A DNA stretch of 23,750 bases from Paramacrobiotus richtersi (GCA_034698045.1 JAQGAU010000804.1:1-23750), one strand, 5' to 3'; shown: positions 9,458-19,512, counted from the first letter of the stretch. The notes: generated from the letters alone by a model not told the origin. Made by a program: numbers and translations.

Positions 9458-10410
9458 ATGCGGAGACCAAGCAAAAGTAAGCAGCACGCCGAACAACGTG
9501 GAAACGTGAAGGAACACAGCACGACTTCGACTCGACATAACGCACCGGGAAAAAACTGGCTGCTGGAGTTGCCCTTCACGGCATTAACAATGCTAGCGTC
9601 AGTCAGCGTGGATGGAGTTCAGTGCACCGATTCTCAGATGGTCAACCGATTTTTGGAACCAGCAGGACACAAAAGCCAAGCGATGTGGAACACTTTGATG
9701 TCACCTTCAGATTGGAGCACGACGATGACAAAAACAGGAAAAGCTGATTCAACCGGAGCCAGAGGTGCGAATGTCATAACGCAGCGGAAGCGCAAAACAG
9801 ACATTATATATAAGCCTGCGTTGGACAATGAAGCCGAATAATCAGAAGAAATTTGCAAGGACTCGAGCCAAAATTTTGGACCAACAGTGGATAACAAAAA
9901 CGAAGGAAGAAGGCACTGTGCAGTTTGCATAAACGTTACGAGAAGTTGGTGGAAAAAGTGGAAAAAGTCAGTCAGTGATAACAATGGAACACCGTTGGAG
10001 ACGGCAGCTACTGTGGAGACCCAACCTTCAATTATTAGTACGGATTCGACTGCATGGGCGGAAAATACGATAAGCGGAACGCACCGGATCATTGGAAACA
10101 GAAGTTATAGAGGCTGTCGTAAGTGCAAACTGCCGACACACATCGATGTTAATGCAGAAATTTGGAAGCGTCATGAAAACGCCTACCGTGGAGAAATGTT
10201 GTGGAACAGCCCTTTAAAGGGGAGGAGATTTGAGGGAGGAAGATTTCGGGGATACTGAACAAGAGCAGTCTGCTGCGGGATGAATAAACAAAATTCCACA
10301 CATGGACCAATACAATGGAGCGATAGTACTAAACTTTAAAGCAACAATATTAAATTTTTTTTTTAATCGATTTTGTTTTCTTAATTTTATTGCGGAGACC
10401 GCAATCTTCT
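9458..10410 (+). other. LTR element interior without recognisable pol
   Basis: Purine-rich sequence with two modest open frames (9458-9841, in phase with the end of gag across one stop; 9887-10258). The products are rich in K, R, S and T and carry isolated cysteines (GCRKCKLP), but no aspartic protease DTG/DSG, no YxDD, and no HHCC or DDE pattern. This is where pol would be expected; it has been lost or replaced by filler. 10330-10410 is AT-rich. Confidence 0.6.
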
Positions 10411-10421
10411 TAAGGGAGGAT
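10411..10421 (+). other. Polypurine tract
   Basis: AAGGGAGGA lies immediately before the 3' LTR, where plus-strand DNA synthesis is primed in LTR retrotransposons. It fixes the 3' LTR start at TGTTG (10422). Confidence 0.85.
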
Positions 10422-10785
10422 TGTTGCGATGATATAATATGATATCATTATGAGATTATCCCCTTTACATGAGAATGAGAGCATGCGAATAAGAGCCTTG
10501 TTCCTATTGTTCTTATCAACATCTTCCCATACGCTTCTTAGGAATTGTGTCAGCTCTTGTCGATTGTCTCACACTAATTCCTTTGTCTAAGCCACGTTCC
10601 TACTGAAATGTGCGCCCTTGTTTCTTCTATTTCCTATCCATTGTTCTACTTATCCAGAGCATATAAACAGCTCTGGTTTGTCTTGTAAATCACCATCATA
10701 ACCATCACTACGCTCTTCGCAGTTGTTACATTAAAGTCTAGTGGAGACTATTCTCGGTTCGGTCACATTCCCCATAGTTGTAACA
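10422..10785 (+). repeat. 3' LTR
   Basis: 364 bp, the same length as the 5' LTR. Differences cluster in the last 30 bp (GGTTCGGTCACATT against GGCTTGTTCGCATT). The terminal TAACA is followed by CCTG, the second copy of the target duplication. Confidence 0.95.
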
Positions 10786-12640
10786 CCTGCACAAAACGAC
10801 CAGATCCTCCCCCAGTTTCCGATCTTACCGATCCCGCGTCCGTTGCTTTAGGGCTGGAAGATTTGTTAGGCGCCAGACGCTCAGTCAGGATTGTAAAGAG
10901 GATTCCACGTGCAGTAAGGCAACAGGCAGCAGAAACGTTGGCGAAATGCATCGATCAATTTGTTAAGCATCCTACCCATGCTAACTGGACAACTCTGCTT
11001 ATGTTCGCCTCCTGTTCGTTCAACATCGAAGGTTCTAAAGAATCGGCCAAGCAGGAGACCCTGTCCTCCAGGTTCCGAAACCAGCTCAAATCATTTGAAA
11101 GTGGGACGAGGCCTACGTTCTCGAACCCCCCCAACCGCCCCAGCCGTCCCGCACCGGAAGATAAGCAAGGTGATATACGCCGTGTTGTGGAATCCTTTTT
11201 AGACGATTGTAACGTTACAGGGGCGGTTGCCCGACTGTCTTCAGAGGAATCTATCCTTTCAGTTAACGAGCATGTCCTTGCATCCCTGAAGAGCAAGCAC
11301 CCCTCAGCGCCCCCCGACCTGACACTTCCCACACCACCTGAGGCGGAAATCGCTACATTTACCCCTGTTTCCCCGGAGGAGAGCATGCACACCGTTTTTT
11401 ACTTTCCGAGCGGTTCAGCAGGCGGACTGGATGGATTGCGTCCGCAACACATGAAGGACATGCTGAATTGCAAGGATGCCATACAGTCGTCTCTTTGTCT
11501 AGCCCTGACAAAGCTAGCAAATTTTTTGTTATCCGGTAAGGCGCCAGAGTTTACACGTGACATTTTGTTCGGCGCCAATCTGATCGCTCTCCGTAAGAAG
11601 GATGGAGGCATCAGACCCATTGCAGTTGGATTATTTTACCGTCAAATGGTGTCCAAGTTGGTTGCGAAACGATGTTCGGACAGGGCCCAAGTTCTGTTTC
11701 GCCCCGTGCAAGTCGGTTGCGGTATCAGAGGCGGCGCAGAAGGGGAAGTGCATGCAGCTCGGGCTTTTTTGGAGAAGGAACACCTTGGTCCTCGTGTGTT
11801 GTTCAAGGTTGATTTCAAAAACGCGTTTAACACCGTCCGTCGGGATGTTATGTTGCAGGCGGCGCGTGATACTTTTCCTGAATATTATTCATATATTTGG
11901 TCCGCGTATTCAGCGCCGTCAGTACTGTCCTGTGGAACGAGTGGCCATGTCCTTTCCTCGGCTACTGGTATTCAGCAAGGAGACCCTTTGGGGCCACTTT
12001 TGTACTGCCTAGCTGCGCGGATCCTTTCTGATAACCTCGTGTCGGAACTGCACGTCTTTTACCTAGACGACGGGATTCTTTGGGGAACTATTGAAACGGT
12101 GACATCGGACCTGACAGCCATTATTGCTGAGTGCGCGAGTGTTGGATTGGAGCTGAATCAACCCAAGTGCGAAATGTACTTGCTGGGGGGGAGCAATGAT
12201 CAACGCGAGCACTTCCGGAACAGGCTCCATGCAGTCGCACCTAATGCGATTGTTTTAAAGCCTGAAACGGTAAAGTTTCTGGGTGCTCCCCTGACTGATG
12301 AAGCCTTATTTGTGTGCATGGAAGAAAAGATTGCTGCCCTGGAATTGCTTTTAGGTCGATTAATGCGTATCAGTGCCCATCATGCCTTCTTTCTCTTGCG
12401 CAACTGCCTGGCCATTCCGAAGTTGCAATACCTGCTCCATTGCAGTCCGTACTGGAAGGTTCCTGTCTGATTGGAGGAGTTTGATGAAATGGTGCGGGTT
12501 GCATTGGAAACGATTACAAACACTCGTATGGATGGAGCGGCTTATATACAAGCTACCCTTCCTGTTTCTCGTGGGGGTTTAGGTGTCCGTCGGGCGAAAT
12601 CACTGGCGATCTGCTTTCCTTCATGGCGATCACTTGTACT
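10786..12640 (+). pseudogene. RLE-type non-LTR retrotransposon, copy 4 (reverse transcriptase domain)
   Basis: The frame is open from inside the LTR to a TGA at 12468-12470, over 550 codons from the LTR boundary. An N-terminal helical part (RIPRAVRQQAAETLAKCI, near 10900) precedes the RT core: RKKDGGIRPIAVG (about 11592), LFKVDFKNAFNTV with the motif A aspartate (about 11803), GIQQGDPLGPLL (about 11967), and FYLDDG (about 12057), so the catalytic residues are intact. The thumb FLLRNCLAIPKLQYLLHCSP follows. After the TGA the same frame gives LPVSRGGLGVRRAKSLA; a small indel near 12600 then moves the match LLSFMA to another frame, and recognisable sequence stops near 12640. The zinc knuckle and endonuclease are missing. 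The 5' end was split by the LTR element. No ATG start is assignable. Confidence 0.88.
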
Positions 12641-13034
12641 TGAAAACGACAGTTTTTATTTGTATTAATTAGAACTTTTATTGTGGCAACCTTGTTTCTG
12701 GGCTATTGCCAAATAAACAGCTTCCAGATCACCTTGGTTTGATCGCACGGATCTGGTTCTGGCGCATCCAGCCAGATATGCCGCATATGTGTGTCTGTGA
12801 GCGCCAGCGCATTAGTTGTGAAAGGAATAAGTTGTGCTTTCCGCTCATATACGCGCCGACTTGCAATGATTCACGGTGATACGCGATGGTACGTGCCAGA
12901 CAGCTCGGAACCATTCTAGACTGCTCCCAAAGTCACAGTGACGCTAGGACAGGATTCAGATTTCCGACCGAGTCATATTGACGCTATGGCACTCCCAAGA
13001 TATATATTCATTTCCAGCACTCTACTCTCGCTGC
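12641..13034. other. No supported gene
   Basis: Sequence after the break in copy 4. AATAAA occurs at about 12710 but no coding or repeat context supports it as a real poly(A) site. I cannot align it to the C-terminal part of the other RLE copies. Confidence 0.5.
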
Positions 13035-13402
13035 GAGTCGTCGAAGAGGAACCGCATTTGCCCGAATCAAAAGTTACAAAGAATGCACTGAGGCAATATG
13101 ACTTGAAAATGTGGTTAACCAATGTTTGAAGTTTCTGTGCGCAAATGGGTGTTCTGAAATAACCTTCTCCGTCCAGGATAACTGTAGTCAACTGTGTTTA
13201 TTTCTTTTCTCTGCCCCCGTTCAGGGACTGCCCTAGCAGTCCCCCAACCGCCCTGCATTAAGCTTTATTTTCTTTATGACAGTTTTTGATTTTTATGTCT
13301 GTCAGTGATTTCCTTGTTTTAGTGTGTGATCCGTACTGCACCATCTCTGGCACTAATCAAAGTGCCACTGCAGAAGGATTTATGGGGGTATAAATTGTCT
13401 TG
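13035..13402 (+). repeat. LINE-tail-like repeat, left copy
   Basis: The reverse complement of 15013-15375 matches this segment with small gaps. Landmarks in this orientation: GAAGAGGAAC, then CCAGGATAACTG, TCCTTGTTTTAGTGTGTGATC near 13310, ACCATCTCTGGCACTAAT, and a decayed end TATGGGGGTATAAATTGTC. The other copy ends GGGGGAATAAAGTTGTTG. A shared poly(A)-type signal followed by TTG repeats suggests the 3' untranslated tail of a non-LTR retrotransposon. Identity by eye is roughly 75-80%. No coding motif identifies the parent family. Confidence 0.75.
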
Positions 13403-15012
13403 TCGGGATGTCACGAAACTGTCTATGGTCATAAAAGGTGCAGGAACCTAGTTAACATTATGCATGACTAGTCGTTAGGGTGATCACGTACAAGTGATTA
13501 GAGCTGGTTATGGTGAACTGCGGTATGTCTCAGTGAAGGCGTTTACACTGCTTCCGATTAGCCGGTAAAATCCAAGCTAACAAAGCTGGGAGCATTTTTA
13601 AAATTTCGTAGTGCTCAATATATTCAATAAGCCTGTTCTTTTTGTGAGTCAGTGTGCCACATAAGCCATTAGCTGGTACTAAGTCGCCCGCCGGCAGTGT
13701 CAGCTGTGCGGAATGGACCTACAATCCAAAGAACTACATTCGTTTTCTAGCCAACTGTGCGGTTAATCCGGTGCGGTGCAAGATGGTCAAAATTTCGACT
13801 GTTCATGCGGCAGCATCCTTTCGGTGCGTGCTATAAATGTGGGAAAATACCCATTCGACACGTTGCTTGACTTGCAAAATTCGTATTCTTATCGGCGTCA
13901 GCTCGCGGCTGGGTACAGTGATCGCAAAAGATGATATGCTAGGGAGTGAATATATGTGCCCCGGAAACATATTCTCCATGTTTATCCTTGTGAGCGCGCT
14001 GCGTGCAGCGAGGATGTGTAAACTGAAAGAGGTAAGGCAAAAGAGCGCGCACACTTAGATGTTGTAGCAAAACAAATAATTTCAAATTAATGTAAAATTC
14101 TTCCCTCATTTGCGAGGTTTTGTTGTTGACAAGCTTTGGCTTATCGCTGTATTCGTAAAATGGTGATTACTACACGAACTCTCGGAGACAGACCTTATGA
14201 GACTCTGTGCTAAATTCTGCAGCATTTGAAATTCAGCATTTTCCTCAGGTTATTAAACATAAAATTATGCGCGATAAGCTTTCTCGTTTTTCCACGCACT
14301 TTACACCCCCGTGGTCCGTGGGGTCGTGGATCATAGTGATCACCGCATTATCACACTCTTCGTACTGGCAATACAACAATACCAAATCATGCCGCAAATG
14401 CGCATGTTCGGCCGCGCGGACTCAGCGGAGAATCTACAGAAACTCGAACCTGCGTCGAAAGCACGGCCGAACTTGTGCTGTTCATAGGGCGCATTACCGT
14501 GACTTACTGACCGCGAAGGCTGAAGCGAAATGGAAGGCACACCGAGCAGAGCAGGGATCGTACCAGAACCATGGTTTGGTTTCCCAGAATGGCACTGGGA
14601 TTCCGGTTATGGCATTGGTAAAGGTGAAGTATCGCCGAGTGTCTGGTACACTGGAAACTGGTTTGGTTCCGTTTTGCGACCATAAGCTCCGCAACGGTTT
14701 TTGGGGCTTCATTTCAGTTTTATAAGACTTGGTTTCCGCGAATACCGAGCTATTGCCCATCTACAAACGGTACACCAGGTTGCGTTGTTATTTTAGGAGT
14801 CGGATCAACAATAAACAGCGTTCCGAAATCCAATGAGGGTTTATTAACGAAAAAAAATTTTCGTTCGTAAAATGCTGATCTCAGCGCAAATGTAGGGGTT
14901 GCGAAAGGTCGCATTCCAGCACCTTGCCACTAGCAATGTTTTGTCTGCCAACTTATCTTAAAATGGTCTGCCTTTAAACCTAGCGCCATGCAGACAGAGG
15001 GGGTGCCTTTGA
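13403..15012. other. Spacer between facing repeats, no recognised gene
   Basis: No known domain. The frame at 13654-14058 is open apart from one stop; a second frame near 13700-13930 contains CQLCGMDLQSK and FDCSCGS, cysteine pairs that look faintly zinc-finger-like but are not enough to call. 14207-14725 is a 172-codon ORF overlapped by open frames on the other strand. Around 14560-14670 lies quasi-palindromic sequence (ACCAGAACCATGGTTTGGT, then CCCAG/CTGGG) and the word TGGTTTGGTT recurs about 86 bp apart. None of this identifies an element. Confidence 0.4.
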
Positions 15013-15375
15013 GATATAACAACAACAACTTTATTCCCCCAGAAACGTTTCTAGCATTCTAATTAGTGACGGAGATGGTATAAGTACGGGTCACTCACTA
15101 AAACAAGGAAACCACGGACAGCCATAGAGATCAAGCACTGTTAAAAAGTAGATAAAGCCAAACGCAGAGGCGGTTGAGGGTGTGCTAAGGCGGTAAATGG
15201 AGTGCAGAAAAAAGAAAATAATCACAGTTGCTTGCAGTCATCCTGGATAGAGAAAGTAAGTTCAGAACACCATTTGCGCACAAAGACATTGGTTGGCAAC
15301 ATATTCGGGTCATATATTATCTCATCGCATTCTTTGTAGCTTCTGATTCTGGCAGATGTGGTTCCTCTTTGATCC
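15013..15375 (-). repeat. LINE-tail-like repeat, right copy
   Basis: Inverted partner of 13035-13402. On the minus strand it ends GGGGGAATAAAGTTGTTGTTG: a canonical AATAAA followed by TTG repeats at 15005-15040 on the plus strand. This is the better preserved tail. The two copies point toward each other, about 1.6 kb apart. Homology fades beyond GTTCCTCTT (15360-15370). Confidence 0.78.
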
Positions 15376-15980
15376 CCCTTTGGCTGGTACTTCTACGCTG
15401 TTGGATCGCGCCCCTGCTACAATGAACGTTCTGAAGCGCTATCAGCAACAGTATTTACATTACCAGTTGCGCAGTTTGCCATATTATAGTCTACTTCCAG
15501 TTTTAAAAACTTATTTCTAGGCAACAAATAGTCACAACGATCGGCATATACGTGTGTGACTTTTCGTTCTTAAAGATTTCAAGAGGTTTACATTACACAC
15601 TGCGTTAATTTAGGAGGATAGGTTTCTAAAAGCTTCACCGATGCTCTACAACAGCTGGACATCGGACGTTTAACGCAAAGGCTGTGAGTCCACGACTGTC
15701 CGCAGTGGCCTTCGGATACTGTCATACATCAGGTAGAATCTGCAATAAATGCTTATTCGGATTGAACGAGGTTGGCACAATAAAAAGTTCCAAAACTCAA
15801 ATAAAAAACTTATTCCAACTAGCTCGCAGCGAAACAGTTCCCCCAATCAAACTAGCACTGCCGCACAGAACTTGCATGCCCTAGCGCTGAAACAAAAAAC
15901 AAGTAGACTGCTTTCTCCTGTCCGTAAAACAACCTCTTACGCATTTACTTAAACAAGACAACTGCTGACTCAAACCACTT
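15376..15980. other. No supported gene
   Basis: Only short overlapping ORFs under 70 codons, without motifs. No repeat partner seen in the window. Confidence 0.5.
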
Positions 15981-16805
15981 TCAAAAACTCTCACAAACTA
16001 CCGGAACCAGAACACTACGATCCAGCATCGCGCGATATCTGTGTTTGTTTGCCAACGCCGTCTCTTCAGCAGCTGCCCCATCTCCAGCACACGTGGGCGT
16101 GGCGGTGACGTATGTGTCACAATTACAAACTGTATCCCAACCGGAGCTAGTCCTCAAAAGCAGGTCATTGGCGTAGCAAATCGGGCGCTTCCAATCTTTC
16201 CGAACAAAACCGACAGTCTCCGGATTGGCATTCATACCCGCATTGTACTGTGACCGCAATGTGACGTCGTTCACGCTATGATGCCTCTGTTCGCTTAAGG
16301 CACTAGCTTTTCTGCACGACAATCCATGCAAACCATTCTCTGCAACAACTTTGCCGCATTTTGCACACGCTTGCTGTTCAACCAGTTTGGCACCGATTCA
16401 CACACCAAGACCAACACGAAACCTGTTCGCTTCGAGACAGTTGCCAAATAATCTCGACGGCGACGCATTTAACCACCCTCCAGCGTACTTTACTTTATAC
16501 TTGCTGAACTCAACCAGACTTCGGTCTCCTGGCCAGTAGAGGTCTTCCACAAGGAGTAAACATTTCCCTCAGGTACTGCGTTGTCCCATACCCATTGATG
16601 AGCTCTCGCCAGTTCTGGTGGTGCTTCGCTATACTCACTCGTCTTTTTGCAGCAGTCTATAGCTGCAGCACAGTCTCCTCATTTACGCCACGGTGAATCG
16701 CCTTTGTCTACTGCTTGATCGAATGCGCGGAGCAAAAGTGGGCTTAACAAGCCAACACCTTCGCCTGATGGACAAAAAAGACCACCTTGCGAAACGGGGC
16801 ATTAA
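15981..16805 (-). pseudogene. RLE-type non-LTR retrotransposon fragment, copy 5 (endonuclease end)
   Basis: On the minus strand CPVSQGGL appears near 16800, then PPELARAHQWVWDNAVP, TGQETEVWL and, in another frame, GGWLNASPSRLFGNCL, followed by a complete zinc knuckle CAKC...LHGLSC (C-x2-C-x9-H-x3-C) at 16371-16320. The frame from 16331 continues SEQRHHSVNDV, KDWKRP, SSGWDTVC, AAAEETALANKHRYRAML and LVPVVCESF, then a stop. The PD pair after KRP is readable only with a one-base shift (in frame it is PI), and the 'WDxT' block also carries an indel. The first knuckle His of copies 1, 2 and 6 is Leu here, which shows the second His is the conserved ligand. 5' truncated, several frameshifts: dead. 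Confidence 0.8.
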
Positions 16806-17055
16806 ATCGTTAAATAAACCCTATTGAGATTTGGCCAGGGCGAGCAGATACTAAATTCTATGAGTGAACATTGCTGTGTGCAATGGTATCAGTTGAAACG
16901 CGTCCGACGTTGCCGAAATGAATAATAGAAAGATGAGAAGAAACAGAAACGCACGGAAGCGCCTCTGATGCAGTCGGGAGGGCTCGCATGAGGTGGCCTC
17001 TGATGAACTCCAATTTTTTTTACCCGCCCCATTCCACCAAAACGTCGACGAGCTT
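16806..17055. other. No supported gene
   Basis: Short stretch between RLE copy 5 and the unrecognised protein relic. Open frames here run through from the relic or its antisense. Confidence 0.4.
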
Positions 17056-17928
17056 TCAGGTTTTGAAGTTGGTGGTGACTGTAACTAAAGGGCTTTGCTG
17101 GTGACTGTTGACGAGGTTGCCGTAGACCTCGATAGCGGTTAAATGTCCCGCCAGTAGTGGATGACACAATGAAATCATTGAGGGATCTATCGGAATACTC
17201 GGCAGCAATCTGGCGAATGCTTCCGGACTGAGTGCTAAGGTGACCTTAAACGGAACACTGGCGGCATTATCTGTTATATTTATTACACTCGAAGGTTTTG
17301 CAGTTTCCAGTTTGCAGGTAATAGGACGCGTAAAGAACGTGGTTTCGGCAGATTTTCCCGTCTGCTTCGGACTGCTACCGAAACGGCATCCTGGGTGACT
17401 TTTTCAAGGAGCACGCCAGTCATTTGCGCAGCACCATGGCTTTTCGCGGTTCCTACGGGTGTCGATATCAAATCGCTAAGCACTGTGGACTCCCGCTGCG
17501 GTGATGGCCGTCAGTCGTTTCGTTGGGATGGTGTTCTGGATGAAGTCTGCGAATGTGTCGCGATGTTCTTCGGGTCAGAGGTCGACGTTTGGAACAGTTC
17601 CAGCAGGCATTTTTCAATCGTTCTGGGTACCATCGACCGGTATATATGCCAATACATTTGGATTCCGTCTGCTGATAGTGTACGAAGCCAAGTATGCTAA
17701 GTACATTTTGGCTTGGGCCAAGACGTTCTGAACTGAGCGGAGATCATAAGATAAATTTGGGCAAGAGCTAGAGGATAAGCTGGGAATTTTTTTGACTCGA
17801 AAATCCGCATCTGCCGATGAACTAATCTGCTCAGAAAATATACGTTTTTGGTGATTCTTCTGATCATAAGTCAGCGAAGGCTGTCTAGATTTATTTATTT
17901 ATGATGCATTTTTTGCATCAGTGGACAT
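17056..17928 (-). pseudogene. Unrecognised protein gene relic, about 290 codons
   Basis: A minus-strand frame starts with ATG at 17928 (MSTDAKNAS), meets a TAA, and continues open for 67 codons through QKRIFSEQISSSADADF and NVLAQAKMYLAYLASYTIS to a TGA near 17620. Further coding-like stretches follow in shifting frames: HRDTFADFIQNTIPTKRLT, then AQMTGVLLEKVTQDAVSVAV with KPRSLRVLLPANW (the 17283-17483 ORF), then back in the starting frame FKVTLALSPEAFARLLPSI, HPLLAGHLTAIEVYG and VTVTTNF, ending at the TGA at 17056-17058. The even, protein-like composition across frames and the return to the original frame suggest one ancestral gene with compensating indels. I do not recognise the family. An endogenous viral structural protein or a retroelement gag would both fit; neither is shown. 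Confidence 0.5.
17902..17920. other. Hairpin TGATGCA-TTTTT-TGCATCA
   Basis: A perfect 7-bp stem with a 5-base T loop. It overlaps the first codons of the relic ending at 17928, so it may be chance codon use rather than a control element. Confidence 0.6.
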
Positions 17929-18344
17929 GATCAATTTTCACAGCTGACCGGTGCATGTTTTAAAATTTGGCGCGAAAGTATCTGAACTGTAGCGCTTGGT
18001 GGTTGGTTTACTGTCTTTCCGCAACGGGACAACGTCCCCTCTGGGCGTCGGACATATTTCGGCAATATTGCAAACAACAATCATGAAGTGCAAACTGCTA
18101 CAGTTCAAGAGAAGGAAAAAAGGCATTAAAGCGACGGAGATCAAAGGAACAGAAACGGAGAAAAGTAGCCTGAAAACAAGAGATCATTAAAGCAGCACAG
18201 AAAATCAAGAAATAGTAAAGCCAGTTTCTCACTAACACATTTTTTAGGCCAGATTTCACGCTGGAGAATTTAATCAATCATTTTCTCAAAGCTGCCAATC
18301 CTCGCAAAAGTCGATGTTCGCCTGTCCCCACGGGCTGGGATGCA
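17929..18344. other. No supported gene
   Basis: Short ORFs only (about 65 codons on each strand), no motif. GGGACAACGTCCC is a small 5-bp hairpin. Nothing else seen. Confidence 0.45.
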
Positions 18345-18595
18345 CACTGTGACGGGGCCTTGTTCCGGTGTACACGGCGCCCTCGTTAAGGAGATTGTTT
18401 CTGATGCACAGCGTGTACGGTGCATCTACGCTGTGTCTGTGCTGTGTGTCTGTGTTGTTAGAGGCGTGTCTATGCGCTGCGTTACATGTACGCAGCATGT
18501 GCTTTTCTGACTGTCGAGACTGACTGCGTGCAGCTCGCCAGATCATTCGGTGTCTGCAGCTTCTGCCTGCATTTCCGCGTATGCGGGTTCTTTCG

Positions 18596-18617
18596 GGCCT
18601 GTGCTACAGCACAGGCC
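18596..18617. other. Hairpin GGCCTGTGCT/AGCACAGGCC
   Basis: A perfect 10-bp stem with a 2-base centre (AC). In the right arm the same core (GTGCTGTAGCACAGGCC) survives with an added GTGCC-type duplication, so it predates the split of the two arms. Confidence 0.85.
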
Positions 18618-18679
18618 AGGTTCTCGATATTTCGCCAATAAAGACCTTTCGGCCTTTATGGCTCGTGTGTGTGTGTTTC

Positions 18680-18704
18680 ACAGACATGCAGCTTGCATGT
18701 CTGT
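18680..18704. other. Hairpin ACAGACATGCA/TGCATGTCTGT
   Basis: A perfect 11-bp stem around GCT. The right arm has the partner ACAGACATACG..TGCATGTCTG with one or two mismatches, so the structure is retained in both arms although the loop differs. Confidence 0.85.
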
Positions 18705-18759
18705 TTCAAGACGTTCACAAATCTGGTGGAAATGCCTGCGATTTTCAGCTGGTTGGCGA

Positions 18760-19512
18760 TATGGTCGTTCGCTTTGCGCTCTTAAATTTTGAAATTTCCA
18801 CACGAGGAATGCCTCGCACATGAAAGTCAGCATGTGGTTAACGCACGGCTTGCAGGGTACGTACCTGTTCAGGCGATTCATCATCTACAGTTCGGGAACC
18901 TTCGATCACTTTTGGTGCTGGTTTCGCGATGGCCGCGTACGACGGAGTGTTGGCAGTGCTGGATGGTTTACTCACATTCGTCCGGGTTAGTTGTCTTCAG
19001 GATGGGAGGTTTTTTGATCTGATGTTTACTCACTTTCGTCCGGGGTTGATCAGCCTTCGAGATGACAGGTTTTTCAATCTGTTGTTGCGTGGCTTTTGCT
19101 GAACAAGTTGGGGTTGCACAATCCTGGTTGCATGCCGGTCGCCTGGTTGTTCGGTCACCATTTTGAGAATTTTTTGTCGACATTTCATAATCCCAAAGAT
19201 ATCAACTTCTCGTGCACACACCACACGATAAATCCCTTCACAAATTGTTTCCATGCCGTTGTTGAACTGGTAAACGTTGTCTTGGGTAATCCTCACCCCA
19301 CAGCAACACGGTGCGGTAGCTTCCAACGCAGGGGGGATAGCATCGCGCTGGTTGTTGAGCTAATTCTCGAGATCTTTGTTCTTGGTTTCCAGAAAAATAA
19401 TCTTCAGTGATTGCTTGTTCAAATGATCAAGGAAATTTTTGAACTCTGAGAGAAACTTTTTCCAGGTCATTTGTGAGTCGGGAAAGCTTAAAAGCACTCG
19501 AAACGAGTCCAT
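18760..19512 (-). pseudogene. Decayed ORF inside the fold-back, gag/ORF1-like
   Basis: From an ATG at 19512 the minus strand reads MDSFRVLLSFPDSQMTWKKF, then a lysine/leucine-rich helix, a TAG near 19364, and on in frame through PPALEATAPCCCGVR, NNGMETICEGIYRVV and REVDIFGI. The coding look then moves to the next frame (NGDRTTRRPACNQDCATPTC, QIEKPVISKADQP) and ends with YAAIAKPAPKVIEG in a third. The order (helical N-terminus, cysteine-rich patch, basic disordered Q/K/P tail) is reminiscent of ORF1/gag-like proteins but no defining motif is present. It begins about 155 bp inside the right arm, reading toward the left arm, so the arms could be its 5' untranslated region or the terminal repeats of a transposon carrying it. 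Confidence 0.45.
18964..19082. repeat. Two-unit tandem repeat, about 60 bp
   Basis: TTTACTCAC(A/T)TTCGTCCGG near 18967 and 19025, each followed by a variable part and AGGTTTTTnnATCTG. On the minus strand the units encode QIEKPVISKADQP and QIKKPPILKTTNP, so the duplication appears to have occurred while the frame was coding. Confidence 0.75.

Larger units (their letters stand above)
7116..10785 (+). mobile_element. Non-autonomous LTR retrotransposon, gag-only, Ty3/gypsy-like
   Basis: Two direct 364-bp LTRs (7116-7479 and 10422-10785) flank a 2,942-bp interior. The LTRs begin TGTTG and end TAACA (TG...CA rule). CCTG precedes the left LTR (7112-7115) and follows the right one (10786-10789), giving a 4-bp target duplication; it could be 5 bp (ACCTG) if the LTR's final A is assigned to the target. 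A candidate primer-binding site starts TGGCG at 7482 and a purine tract AAGGGAGGA ends next to the 3' LTR. The interior encodes a decayed gag and no recognisable protease, reverse transcriptase, RNase H or integrase. It would depend on a partner element for replication. The insertion lies inside RLE copy 4. Confidence 0.93.
18345..18710 (+). repeat. Fold-back arm, left
   Basis: The reverse complement of 19667-20055 aligns with this segment. Shared words in order: GTTAAGGAG/GTTAGGAG, TTAGAGGCGTGT, GTATGCGGGT/ATATGCGGGT, GCCTGTGCTACAGCACAG, TAAAGACCT..CGGC, TTATGGCTC, GTGTGTTTC, CAGACATGCA and ATGTCTGT. Identity is moderate, with several gaps. It contains two strong hairpins (18596-18617 and 18680-18704) and a weaker one, AAAGACC-TTTC-GGCCTTT. 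No terminal target duplication found. Confidence 0.7.

Noticed and set aside
9458..10258. Pol remnant of the LTR element
   Set aside because: No protease, RT, RNase H or integrase motif in either open frame, also when read in neighbouring frames.
14430..14480. tRNA or tRNA-derived SINE (minus strand GCAGGTTCGAGTTTC resembles a B box)
   Set aside because: No A box at the right distance and no cloverleaf could be drawn.
14207..14725. 172-codon plus-strand ORF
   Set aside because: No recognisable domain, composition like chance translation, and two long antisense frames overlap it.
18581..18823. Plus-strand 80-codon ORFs in the left fold-back arm
   Set aside because: They run through perfect hairpins and are not conserved in the right arm.
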